Shown piece by piece: positions 21,619 through 31,047 of a stretch of 64,000 bases of DNA (the first letter of the stretch is position 1; every line of letters begins with the position of its first letter). The notes under the pieces were generated by a model. The model worked only from the letters and a program-made list of their open reading frames with translations, was not told where the DNA came from and did no database searches. The position numbers were made by a program, and so were the translations under genes. The stretch is from Actinostola sp. cb2023 (taxonomy: Eukaryota > Cnidaria > Anthozoa > Actiniaria > Actinostolidae): the NCBI GenBank assembly GCA_033675265.1, contig JAUJYZ010000411.1, forward strand, positions 247,733 to 311,732, given 5' to 3'.

Positions 21619-23909
21619 TGTTTCGCTCAAGCACGAAAGAATGCAATTAACATAAGTATATTTAACAGAGTTCGTTCTGAATATTAATCAGTCAGTCAGT
21701 TGTAAGCTCAAGTCAGCCACCGGGTAAGTTATGAGATTTCATAGCATTTACGTTTTGCCAGGTATTATCTAACTCATAGTTATTTGTAGATTTCGAACCT
21801 CCTACCAAGCTTGTGTTATGATGTTAAATATTAAAAGCCGTTTGAACAGTGGTTAAACTGACATGACTGACTCAACATTCGAAATCCGCGCTTGTTAAAA
21901 GGACCACTTGGCACTCTTGTAGTACATCTGCCTAGGAGAAGATCGTTGGGACAAAGATAAGTGCCATCTGTAACTGTTGTTGGGTTTCTGCCGATAGGTC
22001 TTTCATTGACCAGGTTAGCTGACTTGAGCTTACAACTGACTGACTGATTAATATTCAGAACGAACTCTGTTAAATATACTTATGTTAATTGCATTTTTTC
22101 GTGCTTGAGCGAAACATTCCCCTCTTCTGATGAAATGTGTACTATGGTTATGTAATATACTGGAAACTAAAGTATTAAAGTTCTCAGCTACAAAACTACA
22201 ATGTTCATTGACTACATAATGTTCAACTGTCCATTCTTGCTTTTCATCCATCAGCTGGCACTATAACTACGAGTCTCTGTACTGCTCGCAAAATATAAAT
22301 AGGGGCTCGTCCTTCAGACTTGTACATCACTTCTACTTTGCGCACCTTTCCATTGCTGTCTGGATAAACTTTAGTTATTCTTCCGAGTTTCCATTTTCCT
22401 CTTAACTGATTAGAATCCTGTATCAGAACAATGTCGTCTACCATGATGTTTCTGTGAGTGGTGTGCCACTTTTGTCTCACAATGAGACTAGGGAAGAAAT
22501 CCCTTGTCCAATGTTTCCAGAAGGCATCGATTACGCGTTGAACAAATTCAAATTGAAGTCTTGGGTTAGCGGTTTCTTTATAAGGACCACTTGGCACTCT
22601 TGTAGTACATCTGCCTAGGAGAAGATCGTTGGGACAAAGATAAGTGCTATATGTAACTGTTGTTGGGTTTCTGCCAATAGGTCTTTCATTGACCAGGCTA
22701 GCCGCTTCAAAGCACACTGTTTGCAACTCTGAGAATGTCATTACGTTGTCTCCAATGGCAACGGTCAATCCTTTCTTTACTGATTTAATCCTTGCTGACA
22801 GACTGTCTGTACTTACATCAATAGTTGCCATCACTGAATCTGGAAGTTTTCCTTTGTATAGCTTCTGGTTTGTTGGCCATTCACTTTCCACTTCTTCGAG
22901 GAATTGAGGACCTTTCTGCCAAACACTGTTTTCTCCAATTTCACTTGGCGACTTTCCTCTTGTGAGATAATCTGCGACATTCAGCTCACCTTGCACCCAG
23001 TACCAGTCGTTACGGTCTGTTCCTTCTTGTATTTCACCAACTCGAGTACCAGCAAAAGTATTGAACCCATATGATTATTTCTGCACCATCGCTTGTACAA
23101 TCTGTGAATCAACGATATGGTATATCTTCGAGAACAATAATCTTGACTCCTTCTCTATGAATTCTTTTAAACGCTTGTTAAGTACTGCTCCACAAAGTTC
23201 AATTCGGTCGATTGACATTCGTTTTACAGGGGCAAGACGATTCTTTGATAAGATGAGGTTACTGTTGAATTTGCCATCGAGAGTCTTCCATCTTGCATAC
23301 GCGCATGCTCCATATGCGTTGTTTGATGCGTCACTGAAGATAACAAGGTCTGGTGGGCCTTCTACATTAGTTGGCTTGATAGTTCTTCTGAAGGTGGTCT
23401 TTTCCATGTCGAAGAGATCTTTGAAAAACTGTATCCATTCCTTTTGACGTTCTTCAGGGATCGGATCGTCCCAGTCGAGATGTGGTTGTTCGACCCAGAG
23501 CTTTCTCATCATAATCTTCGCCCTGACGGTAAATGGACCTGCTAGGCCGAGGGGATCATAAATGCCGTTGATCTGCGACAGAACCATCCGCTTTGTCAGA
23601 TGCTTCGGAACTCTTTCACCAATTTCATATAATGCTAGATCCGGCTCGAGACGCAATTTATTTCTTCTAGGTGAGAAATTTAACTTTACCTTGAACAGAA
23701 GAAGATCTTCGATTGTGTTCCAAAGTACTCCAAGTCAGTCTATGGGACTTCACTGCAACTACTTTGTTGTTAGGTAGATTGACAGGATCCTTGATCCAAG
23801 GGTAGTGTGCGGTCCAGATGTTTTCTTTACTGTTAAAGCTAAGATTTTGCTCTATCAGCTTTAGTTCATGCTCCTCTTGAAGAGTGCAGTATTTGGTACC
23901 AAGAGAACA
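21619..23909 (-). mobile_element. Rearranged BEL/Pao insertion with 5-bp CATGC duplication
   Basis: CATGC flanks the insert on both sides (21614-21618, 23910-23914). The left end is an LTR in plus orientation (TGTTTCGCTCAAGCACG..., 21619 to about 21897). Next comes a minus-oriented 120-bp integrase piece (about 21899-22020) that duplicates 22580-22703, then a minus-oriented partial LTR (22018-22116) with its polypurine tract AGAAGAGGGGA, then pol on the minus strand up to 23909. The right end therefore lies inside pol, yet both outer ends read inward as TGTT. This looks like the product of autointegration or template switching before insertion. Confidence 0.75.
22244..23909 (-). pseudogene. 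BEL/Pao pol remnant
   Basis: Read on the minus strand, three segments appear. First is the RT-proximal segment with SHRLTWSTLEHN (23667-23909). Second is an A17/RNase H region with INGIYDPLGLAGPFTVRAKI, VIFSDASNNAYGACAYARW and RIELCGAVL (23075-23656). Third is an integrase C-terminal part with ELQTVCFEAASLVNERPIGR, PNDLLLGRCTTRVPSG and DDIVLIQDSNQLRGKWKLGR (22244-22996). These are the standard BEL/Pao blocks in order. RT proper and the integrase catalytic core are deleted, and there are frameshifts near 23660 and 23040. Not functional. Confidence 0.8.
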
Positions 23910-23914
23910 CATGC

Positions 23915-24102
23915 CTCTACACACAAAGCAAAGAAGTATTCATACCTCCCAGAGTTTTTGAAGACTGCAATTACTGCTATTGTGGTTTAGAAAAAGCAGA
24001 TCCTAGTGATAATAACTGCTGCTTCTGTGGTGATAGTACCATGACCCTTATACATGAGTGTGATGGCCAAGAAGTACAAACCTGGTCTGGCCATCTGAGC
24101 TA
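23915..24102 (+). pseudogene. Cys-rich C-terminus of the interrupted DDE-like gene
   Basis: After the second CATGC the frame resumes with YTQSKEVFIPPRVFEDCNYC, then CGLEKADPSDNNCCFCGD, ending WSGHLS and a stop. The CxxCxC...CCxC cluster is the usual C-terminal zinc-ribbon-like end of this family. Joining 21613 to 23910 at the single CATGC keeps the reading frame, which shows that the retroelement entered an otherwise contiguous exon. Confidence 0.7.
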
Positions 24103-24168
24103 GCTCTGAATTGCAATTGCCTACACTTCAACCATATAAGATTTAGATTTAGAAGACTAACAGACACA

Positions 24169-24762
24169 GTTAGAGTAATATTGATTTATTTACTGATAAT
24201 ATATGGTAATTAATAATTATATGCCCGATCATACATAGCTACATACATACATACTAAATAAATATATAAGTATGTAATAATTTTAACATTATTACATTTA
24301 TTTGAATTACATAGATATGTAAAATATAAGTGCTGGCACAAGCCACCTATACTAACTATAAATGGTTAGCTTACATGGTATAGATATATAGCATTTAGTT
24401 TAATAGGATTGAGTCGAGAAAGAGAAATGCTGAAAAATAGAATAATTAGAGTAATAATTGATTGATTTACTGATAATATATGGTAATTAATAATTATATG
24501 CCTGATCATTCATAGGTACATACATACATTAGTGTATTATTGAATAATGTTATAATGTTATTATATCCTGGTACTAAATAAATATATAAGTATGTAATAC
24601 TTTTAACATTATTACATTATTTGAATTACATAGATATGTAAAATATAAGTGTTGGCACAAGCCACCTATACTAACCATAAAAGGTTAGCTTACATGGTAT
24701 AGATATATAGCATTTAGTTTAATAGGATTGAGTAGAGAAAGTGAAATGCTGAAAAATAATAA
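24169..24762. repeat. Tandem duplication of a ~280-315 bp AT-rich unit
   Basis: Sequence from AGAGTAATATTGATTTATTT (24172) to about 24446 is repeated at about 24451-24762. The second copy carries an extra ~35 bp (ATTAGTGTATTATTGAATAATG). Copies share TGGCACAAGCCACCTATACT and TTAATAGGATTGAGT with few differences. No coding content. Confidence 0.85.
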
Positions 24763-24957
24763 CATACCCATACAATACATGTATGAAGACTTGTATAGAG
24801 TGTATAAGAGCAATATATCAGAAAAGAAGAATAGAAATAATGTGTATAAATAATTAAACAAATTAGAACTGGATCAAAATGGATCAATGATGAAAGAACA
24901 ATGTTGATCAGAGTAACGAACAAATTTATATGGTATATGATGAATTGATTCATGTGG
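24763..24957. other. AT-rich spacer
   Basis: Nothing recognisable between the tandem duplication and the TIR element that follows. Confidence 0.4.
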
Positions 24958-24966
24958 AGTAAGTGC

Positions 24967-25839
24967 TAGCCTCCTAAAGCAGACCCGTGTCCAGGCTTCA
25001 GTTTTACTTCGCTGACAACAGGGTCTGCTCAGTTGAGCCATACAATCCTTTCCAGTGGATTAGCCAATCAGATCGAACCTCTTAAATATGTGGTGGTGTG
25101 GACTTTGACCACTATGGACTTCCACGAACAAACATCACGTGAACTGACAGTTCGTACTGGAGTTTGAAGAGTGTTTTCAAGCTAGCGATGTGATGTTTTC
25201 AAAATTCAACAGTTGAATATCCACCAGCAAAAGTCAATCGATCCGAGCGATTTATTTTGAACAAAAGGATTTGTTCGTCAACTTCCGACTGGTCATGGAA
25301 AGTCATTACTGATATATCAAGCATTGAAACTGATCTATGACAACGGTACACACGATTCTGGTCATTTATTCACTTTAGCAAAGCAACTTCTGCAGACAGA
25401 CAAAGAGTTACCGTATTCAAAATATTATTGTATGTTGATATCCAAAGTACGGGACAAGAGTGCCAGTAAATTAACTTTCGTTCGTCAGAATATTTCCGGG
25501 TTTTCCTCTCCTTTGACTCACTTTTGGCACAAATAAATCACAAGTCCTCGTTGATGATTTTCTTTGTAGTGTTATCATTATCTGTGGTCATTTAACCGGG
25601 TTTAAACATCATTGATCAGATTATGAATTGTTTTAAACAAGCTAGAGCTTTGCCACACGATATCTCTAAAAATAACTCAAAGCCGTGGGAACTGTTTTGG
25701 TACTGATAATACGAGTGATTTCATTGGCTAGTTCAATGGGCGTCTAACAATTGGAAAGGAATGTATGGTTCAACTGAGCAGACCCAGTGGTCAGCGAAGT
25801 AAAACTGAAGCCTGGACACGGGTCTGCTTTAGGAGGCTA
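24967..25839. mobile_element. 873-bp TIR element with 9-bp duplication and a captured helicase piece
   Basis: The ends TAGCCTCCTAAAGCAGACCC (24967) and its complement (ending 25839) extend as inverted repeats over about 80-90 bp with few mismatches. The 9-bp AGTAAGTGC flanks both sides (24958-24966, 25840-25848). A 9-bp duplication suits MuDR-like elements. The interior carries a RecQ-type Walker A segment but no transposase, so it is non-autonomous. Confidence 0.85.
25262..25536 (+). pseudogene. RecQ-like SF2 helicase fragment inside the TIR element
   Basis: The frame reads FVRQLPTGHGKSLLIYQALK and continues through the ORF 25324-25536. LPTGHGKSLIYQ is the motif I (Walker A) form typical of RecQ-family helicases, including those common in cnidarian gene sets. 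After DNGTHDSG the family sequence stops, and no motif II (DExH) follows, so this is a single captured exon-sized piece. It could be a remnant of an autonomous element that encoded a helicase, or capture of a host gene fragment. Confidence 0.55.
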
Positions 25840-25871
25840 AGTAAGTGCGTGCTAAGCAAATAAACAAAAAT

Positions 25872-25994
25872 AGAGTGATTGCAATAAACCAGTGAAATAG
25901 TGTGGACTAATAGACATAGTAGACTTTCTCGTGTCTATTAGACTATTACACACTGATATTTAATTTTCATTTCACAGGTTTATTGTAATCACCC
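25872..25994. mobile_element. MITE of the AGTGATTGCAATAAAC family, copy 2
   Basis: Left end AGAGTGATTGCAATAAACC; right end CACAGGTTTATTGTAATCACC. Interior TAGACATAGTAGAC and GTGTCTATTAGACTATTA match copies 1 and 3. Confidence 0.8.
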
Positions 25995-26022
25995 TAGTAT
26001 AAACCTTCTCCCATTTTATACT

Positions 26023-26607
26023 AAAGTGATTGCAATAAACCCAAGAAATAGTTTATAGTAGACTAATAGACACTAGTAGACCTTATTCCATTGTATTCTT
26101 TTGTGTCTATTAGACTATTATATACTAACATATAATTTTTATTTCACGGTTTAATAATAATAATAATAATAATAATGGTTGTTCTTATATTATATAGCGC
26201 ATTTCACATTGTCTCAATGCGCTTTACAACCGATGGAGGACTTTTTCGGGCTGCATATGAAGGCGCCTACGGCAGCCGAGCAGCTTACAATCATGAGGAG
26301 TGAGTACGTTAGTATGTTATGCCTCTAATTTGAAGTAGGCTGTTGAACCGGGTAACAATCCCCTACTCTTACGAAGAGTTCAACAGGTTATTTTAATGTC
26401 CCCCGTGAACAGGTTAGATTAGGGTCGGGAGACAGGACCTACGGTTTAACGTCCTTATCCGAGAAGACGTGAAGGTCTAACCATTTGCAGATGTAATTAC
26501 AAAGGCAGCACCTTCTCCTCAATTATTTTAAGACCCTGAGTAATGGTCCGGCCGTGACTTGAACCACGAACCTCCCGCACAATAGACCGGCTTAATGCAA
26601 TCACTCT
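26023..26607. mobile_element. MITE of the AGTGATTGCAATAAAC family, copy 3, split by a SINE-like insert
   Basis: The left part (26023-26152) runs from AAAGTGATTGCAATAAACCC to TTTCACGGTTTAA. The last dozen bases of the element (TGCAATCACTCT) reappear at 26596-26607, after the SINE-like repeat. Insertion of the SINE into the right TIR explains the split. Confidence 0.75.
26153..26597 (-). repeat. SINE-like repeat with TAA tail and tRNA-like box
   Basis: On the plus strand it starts with a TAA microsatellite and TATATAGCGCATTTCACATT, and ends near CCGTGACTTGAACCACGAAC. Read on the minus strand, GGTTCGTGGTTCAAGTCACG resembles a pol III B box. The TTATATAGCGC tail next to TAA repeats recurs at 8440 in this window. 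Classification as a tRNA-derived SINE is likely but not proven. Confidence 0.5.
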
Positions 26608-27204
26608 GTTTGACCAGAGATTATGTTTATATGTCGGTCACATATTAAGTGTGACGACTGTGAGCCATCTTGCATACATCATAATCATAAACATAATCTC
26701 TCCCATATTTAGCTTACAACTTAGAACCACAATAAAACAACTGGTTATACATATAAAGAAATAATATATTTAATAATGGAATGCTTTCAGATACAGAAAA
26801 TGTTTGGAGGTGTACAAAAACCTTGTTGTAGCTCTTACCAATGCTTTGGTGTATAGAGATTAACTGAAAAGTGGACTGACTTCACGTCGGTCTACAAAAC
26901 AGATTTGTATTTTAATACAAATCTGTTTTGTATTAAAAACCCTATGTACTCAAAAACTGAGTACACATTGGTATATATTGGTATATAGGTATATAGGTAT
27001 ATAGGTATATATATGTTAATAAAATTCGACAGTTAGAAGTTGCAAGACTTCAACCACTTATTCTGCATATAGGTACATATATGTACATGTACATGTATTA
27101 GTATATACTGCATATTAAAGCAAAACATTCTTGATAATAAACTGTGAATGTGATGAGGTCAATCATGATGTGTCAGAGTCTCCATTATAACTAATAGTTT
27201 TTAA
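26608..27204. other. Spacer with palindrome and GGTATATA microsatellite
   Basis: AAAACAGATTTGTATT at 26897 pairs with AATACAAATCTGTTTT ending at about 26930. A GGTATATA repeat occupies 26970-27013. No gene recognised. Confidence 0.5.
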
Positions 27205-27513
27205 TTAACCATGGAACCCATATCCAAGTTCATTCCAGTAACCATAATGACATTTCAGCACTATTTTCAAATTTCTTTCGTCATAGGTTAAAACAAAAGG
27301 CTTCTCATTGCTCACCACAAGTTCTGCTTTGCATCCCTCTCTTCTGCCCTTGAATACTTTCTTCAGCTTATCCCTAACTAATGTGGCACTGACTCCAGCT
27401 AACTTCGACAAATCACGAATTAGGCGCTTCTTGTGAGTGAATTTTAATAAAGATGACTCCACTGAAATACCAAAATTTGTGGGAGATTTAGAACAGGCAT
27501 CTATTATGACCAT
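27205..27513 (-). CDS. Unrecognised ORF, 102 aa
   Basis: I do not recognise this protein. It is basic (KFTHKKRLIRDLSKLAG, DKLKKVFKGRREGCKAELVV) and could contain a small helix-turn-helix around residues 28-52 (LIRDLSKLAGVSATLVRDKL). It is followed in the same direction and preceded by a 113-aa ORF 32 bp upstream. The two may be exons or frame-shifted parts of one gene, or two ORFs of a mobile element. Lacking homology, coding status rests only on uninterrupted length and context. Confidence 0.3.
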   Translation of the reverse strand: MVIIDACSKSPTNFGISVESSLLKFTHKKRLIRDLSKLAGVSATLVRDKLKKVFKGRREGCKAELVVSNEKPFVLTYDERNLKIVLKCHYGYWNELGYGFHG

Positions 27514-27544
27514 AAAAATTTATTTCGGTATGCCACGTCTTAAC

Positions 27545-27886
27545 TCAAGGTGATCCTGTCATTCGCCTGTAAATGGATTTAAGCCACAACATGATCTCAG
27601 CAGCAATCGCCGGCCTCACATTCACAGGTTTATCTAGAATTTTCTCACTGTCATCTAGGAGTCCAACTCGGTGGTTTCTATAAACTCCTTTGAGTGCTTG
27701 CATTGCTTCATCGTGAAAAGCTGTAAAAGAGTCTACTGTAGACCGAAGGGGATAAAACTCCTGAACAGAGCTCTTCAACACATCTGCAAGGCTCGGAACG
27801 TCTTCTTCGTTGCCTTCAACACCAGATTCAGTGACCACTTCTTCCAAAACGTCTTCCACTGTGAACTTAGCCTTCACCGCCGCCAT
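27545..27886 (-). CDS. Unrecognised acidic ORF, 113 aa
   Basis: The protein begins MAAVKAKFTVEDVLEEVVTE and is acidic in its first third (EGNEEDVPSLADVL), then helical (TAFHDEAMQALKGVYRNHRV) and ending near EIMLWLKSIYRRMTGSP. No family is recognised. It sits 32 bp upstream of the basic 102-aa ORF on the same strand. An ATG at 27886 in an ACCATTATGG-like setting on the minus strand (GCGGCC ATG) is a plausible start. Confidence 0.35.
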   Translation of the reverse strand: MAAVKAKFTVEDVLEEVVTESGVEGNEEDVPSLADVLKSSVQEFYPLRSTVDSFTAFHDEAMQALKGVYRNHRVGLLDDSEKILDKPVNVRPAIAAEIMLWLKSIYRRMTGSP

Positions 27887-28471
27887 TATACTGTTTTGGA
27901 AAACCGCTGACCAATCGCAACATGATCGCGGTATCTAAATGTCCAATTTAGATACAGCTGACCCGTGACAGCTGACCCGGCGTGAAGTACTAAAAACGCA
28001 CAAGGATAATTTTTATTGTACAATCAGGAGCCAATTAGTAGAATCGTCCATCTCCCACATAGGGTATGTGTCACAGCGTATTAGATGATAAATATATTTT
28101 TAGATCAGTAGTTCGCGCGAAAAAAAACCCTCAACCAATCAGAGCAGGGATAATTTAGCCAATCACAACGCTCTAAATCAGTCGCACAAGACAGGCAGAC
28201 AAGACAGAGAAGCAAACTTTTCATTCAAACCTTTCGAGTTCAAATTTGAGCGAAGAGTGCGGTTATACAAGTAAAGAACACCGTAGTCCACCTCAAATCG
28301 GTAAAGCGAGTAGCTTCTGCATGGTTCAAGGAAAGGGAATACACAACTGTCACAAGCGACTCCAGTGCCGAAGACTGCAAATCGGCTTTTCGAGAGAATA
28401 TGAGACATAAACGTTCACGAAAACATACAAAATTTGACCTACATATAGCTCTGATTTAGTCGGAAATGACT
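27887..28471. other. Non-coding interval
   Basis: Contains AACCAATCAGAGC and TAGCCAATCACAACGCTC, short motifs typical of repeat edges here. The minus-strand ORF at 28178-28408 has no recognisable features and is not called. Confidence 0.35.
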
Positions 28472-28746
28472 ACAATCGGCGCCAATTTACTTTGAAACAC
28501 TAACGCTTTGAAAATCATTGATAATGCTATTTTGTGGCGCACGCAAAAGGCATCTTTACCCCCTCCCCCCAACATCAATGTTGATTAGTGGTGCGATTCG
28601 AACACGGCGATCATTGCTACCCTCAACATTGATGAGGGGCGAGGAGGTTTGCACCATGACATGCAGTTAATGTGCAACTTAGTGCCATGTTTGGTAGAAT
28701 CAGTCAGAATTTAGATAGTTGTTTCATTGATATTGTCGGGGATTGT
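28472..28746. repeat. 275-bp repeat A, copy 1
   Basis: It begins ACAATCGGCGCCAATTTAC and ends GTCGGGGATTGT. The centre holds inverted CAACATCAATGTTGA / CTCAACATTGATGAG flanked by C-rich and G-rich tracts. Copy 2 at 41062-41336 differs at only about five positions. CAATC...GATTG ends and the central motif resemble the mariner-type MITE at 52873. Confidence 0.85.
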
Positions 28747-29349
28747 CTATGATGTATACACCCTAAATCGAGACAGGTGTTCGTGCGCTTATCATTGTGA
28801 TATGTTCATGAAATTCATTCTGTATACAAATAATCTCTCGAAATTTGTTACTTTGAAATATAATGTCTTATATATAAAAATAAGCAGAGGTATTATGGTA
28901 GTAGTGGGTTTTAAAGACTTGACATCTTACGCCATTTCTTACATTATGTAAGGAGTCAGACCGGGGTGGGGGACTTCAGTCATTTAAAAAGTTTTAAAAT
29001 TCGCATCAAATACAATATTTTGATTTATATGTACAAGTTGAGATATGTTTCATATACATGACATATGGAACGATACCTAAGAGTGATATTTCTATGATTT
29101 TGGTTAGCTTAAAGTTAATGAAAGGAGGCTTCAATCATCGCTTTACACTGTACTAAATGCACCAGTGTAGCTGAATCACACTAAAATGTGCGTTACACTC
29201 TGTAGATGTCTTCAAGTAGTCGTAAATGCATATTATAATGAACATTATTAAAGCCGATTTACATATTTTACAACATCACGGAAGTTCAATGAGTACATGT
29301 TGTCAAATGTTGTTATAAACGTCACGCATTGAGTGATGGTTCAACACAA
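28747..29349. other. Non-coding interval before the Rep-like remnant
   Basis: No gene is recognised. The 74-aa ORF at 28727 overlaps the repeat edge and has no family features. Confidence 0.35.
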
Positions 29350-29962
29350 GCACGTTACAATAAACACAAAGGTGGATCAGAAGTAAACGTCGTTTGCTAG
29401 AGGAGGGAGTGAGTGTTCACTTCTTGGACAATCACACCGACTACCACAGTGCGTGGAGCTACGTAAATAAAGAAGACCACGATACACTGCATAGTCTTGG
29501 TCATCCTGACTTAAGAGGACCGCCAAGAACGCACCAAGCTAGCTCCACCGTGCACTCACGGCGTCGACTATCACAGATGGAAGATGATTGTTCTGATGAC
29601 GACGTAACCACAAGTCAAATCGGTCCGCGAAAGAAGAAGAAAAGAGTGTCAGCGTTTGAACTGTCCGAAATCATTGTACAGAAAGGTATCAAGACCCGAT
29701 TGCAATTGCTAGTTCTCGCCGATGAACAAAAAAAGGAAGGGAAAACTGATGTTGCTGAATTCATTGTAAATCGTGGATCTAGAATAGTATCGGAGGTCCT
29801 GAACACAGCGTGGGAAATGAAGCAGTCAAGAGAGACTCTTGAGCGCCGAAGCAAAACAAGATTAGAGCTATTGTACGAGGCAAAGGATGGAGATTGTGAG
29901 CTCGGATGTAACGGACAGTGGCTCGAGTGCGCACTGCAGCTGCATAATAACGTAATTGATGT
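29350..29962 (+). pseudogene. HUH/SF3 Rep-like gene, 5' part
   Basis: A degenerate HxH motif lies just upstream of the ATG at 29394 in another frame. It is followed in frame by the YHSAWSYVNKED block, which fits the Tyr/Lys motif 3 of HUH endonucleases, then a linker rich in Asp and Lys, and TAWEMKQSRETLERRSKTRL. The second copy at 55155-56541 matches it segment by segment. HUH-SF3 proteins nick and unwind single-stranded replication origins in parvovirus- and CRESS-type viruses and related mobile elements. Reading continues to base 29962, where a 7.6-kb element interrupts it; the helicase part resumes at 37577. It is broken by a shift near 29375 and by the insertion. Confidence 0.65.
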
Positions 29963-29982
29963 CTCAGCGCATGTAAGGCATG

Positions 29983-31047
29983 GTTTTTTCGAAAAATTCC
30001 CCAAATTAAAGAGAAAAAATATTTTGAAACCACGCACTTGTACAATCTCAATCAAACTTGGCATGGTTCTTCTATTAAATAAGGGCTACGTTTTTACGCA
30101 TTTGGTTTCCTTGGAAACGGTCACGTGACTACGCTAATTAACATAAATGAATGAAAAAAGTATGCTGTCTTTGCAAGCTCTGCGCACATTGTTAGAACAC
30201 TCAATTATCTTAATAAAAGGAACTATCTAATAGATGAAGTACTAAAATGTATCACTCTAATTGGAAAACTCGCATTTTATGTACTATTAACACAAGAGAT
30301 CAGTTCGAAATTGGATTTTTGGTCTATCGGGCAAATTTCGAACTTTGCGAGTATTTATCGACCTAAATATTGAAGTTTTCCATCATATCCAATTAGGTCT
30401 AGTAAATACACACACAAACTAACTTTAAACCGAGTAAATAATATCTAGATTTATTAGATAGGTATATATTCAACGCCACTTAGTTCACTAACCATTTGCA
30501 AAGAATCGGAATGGATCGATTGTGCAGGCCCGCGTACAATAGGTAAGCGGTTGTTCTATGGAATTAAGTTTCCATGGATACAAGGATTGGAAGTTCAACA
30601 AAATGGCGGCCTCAATCGATGCAGAATGCTTGTTTGTGAATGTTTTTCGCCAATAATCTTCCTCAGAAAGAGTCCACAGAACACAATATTACTTGAAATG
30701 GCTTTGGAAAGGTCTATCAGAACTTGTAGTGCTATTATATTGTGAGTAATTCATTGATTTACGACAAAAATTCATACTTTGTCAGCTCAACTACGTCTAT
30801 AGTAATATACTTGTTGTTGCACTTCTACTATTTTTGCCTGCCTGTTAGTTGTATTACGAAATTTCTAATAAAATCATTATCTCTGACATCTTCTGCGCAT
30901 GTGTATTATGGGTTAGTTTAAGCGGGAGATTTGAAGAAGTTATAGTTGTGGAATTAACGAGCGTTTCTCTATCGACATTTTCGACGTATTTTAAGCTATA
31001 TTATCGTTGTTTGCGTACTGTATTCCTATACAAGGGTATATTCTGAG
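29983..31047. other. 5' region of the 7.6-kb element
   Basis: About 1 kb separates the left TIR from the ATG of the gene. A GTGAGT near 30740 could be the donor of an untranslated leader exon. Short ORFs here have no family features. Confidence 0.35.

Noticed and set aside
26500..26600. tRNA gene at the SINE-like B-box motif
   Set aside because: No cloverleaf, anticodon arm or A box could be assembled; only the B-box-like stretch is present.
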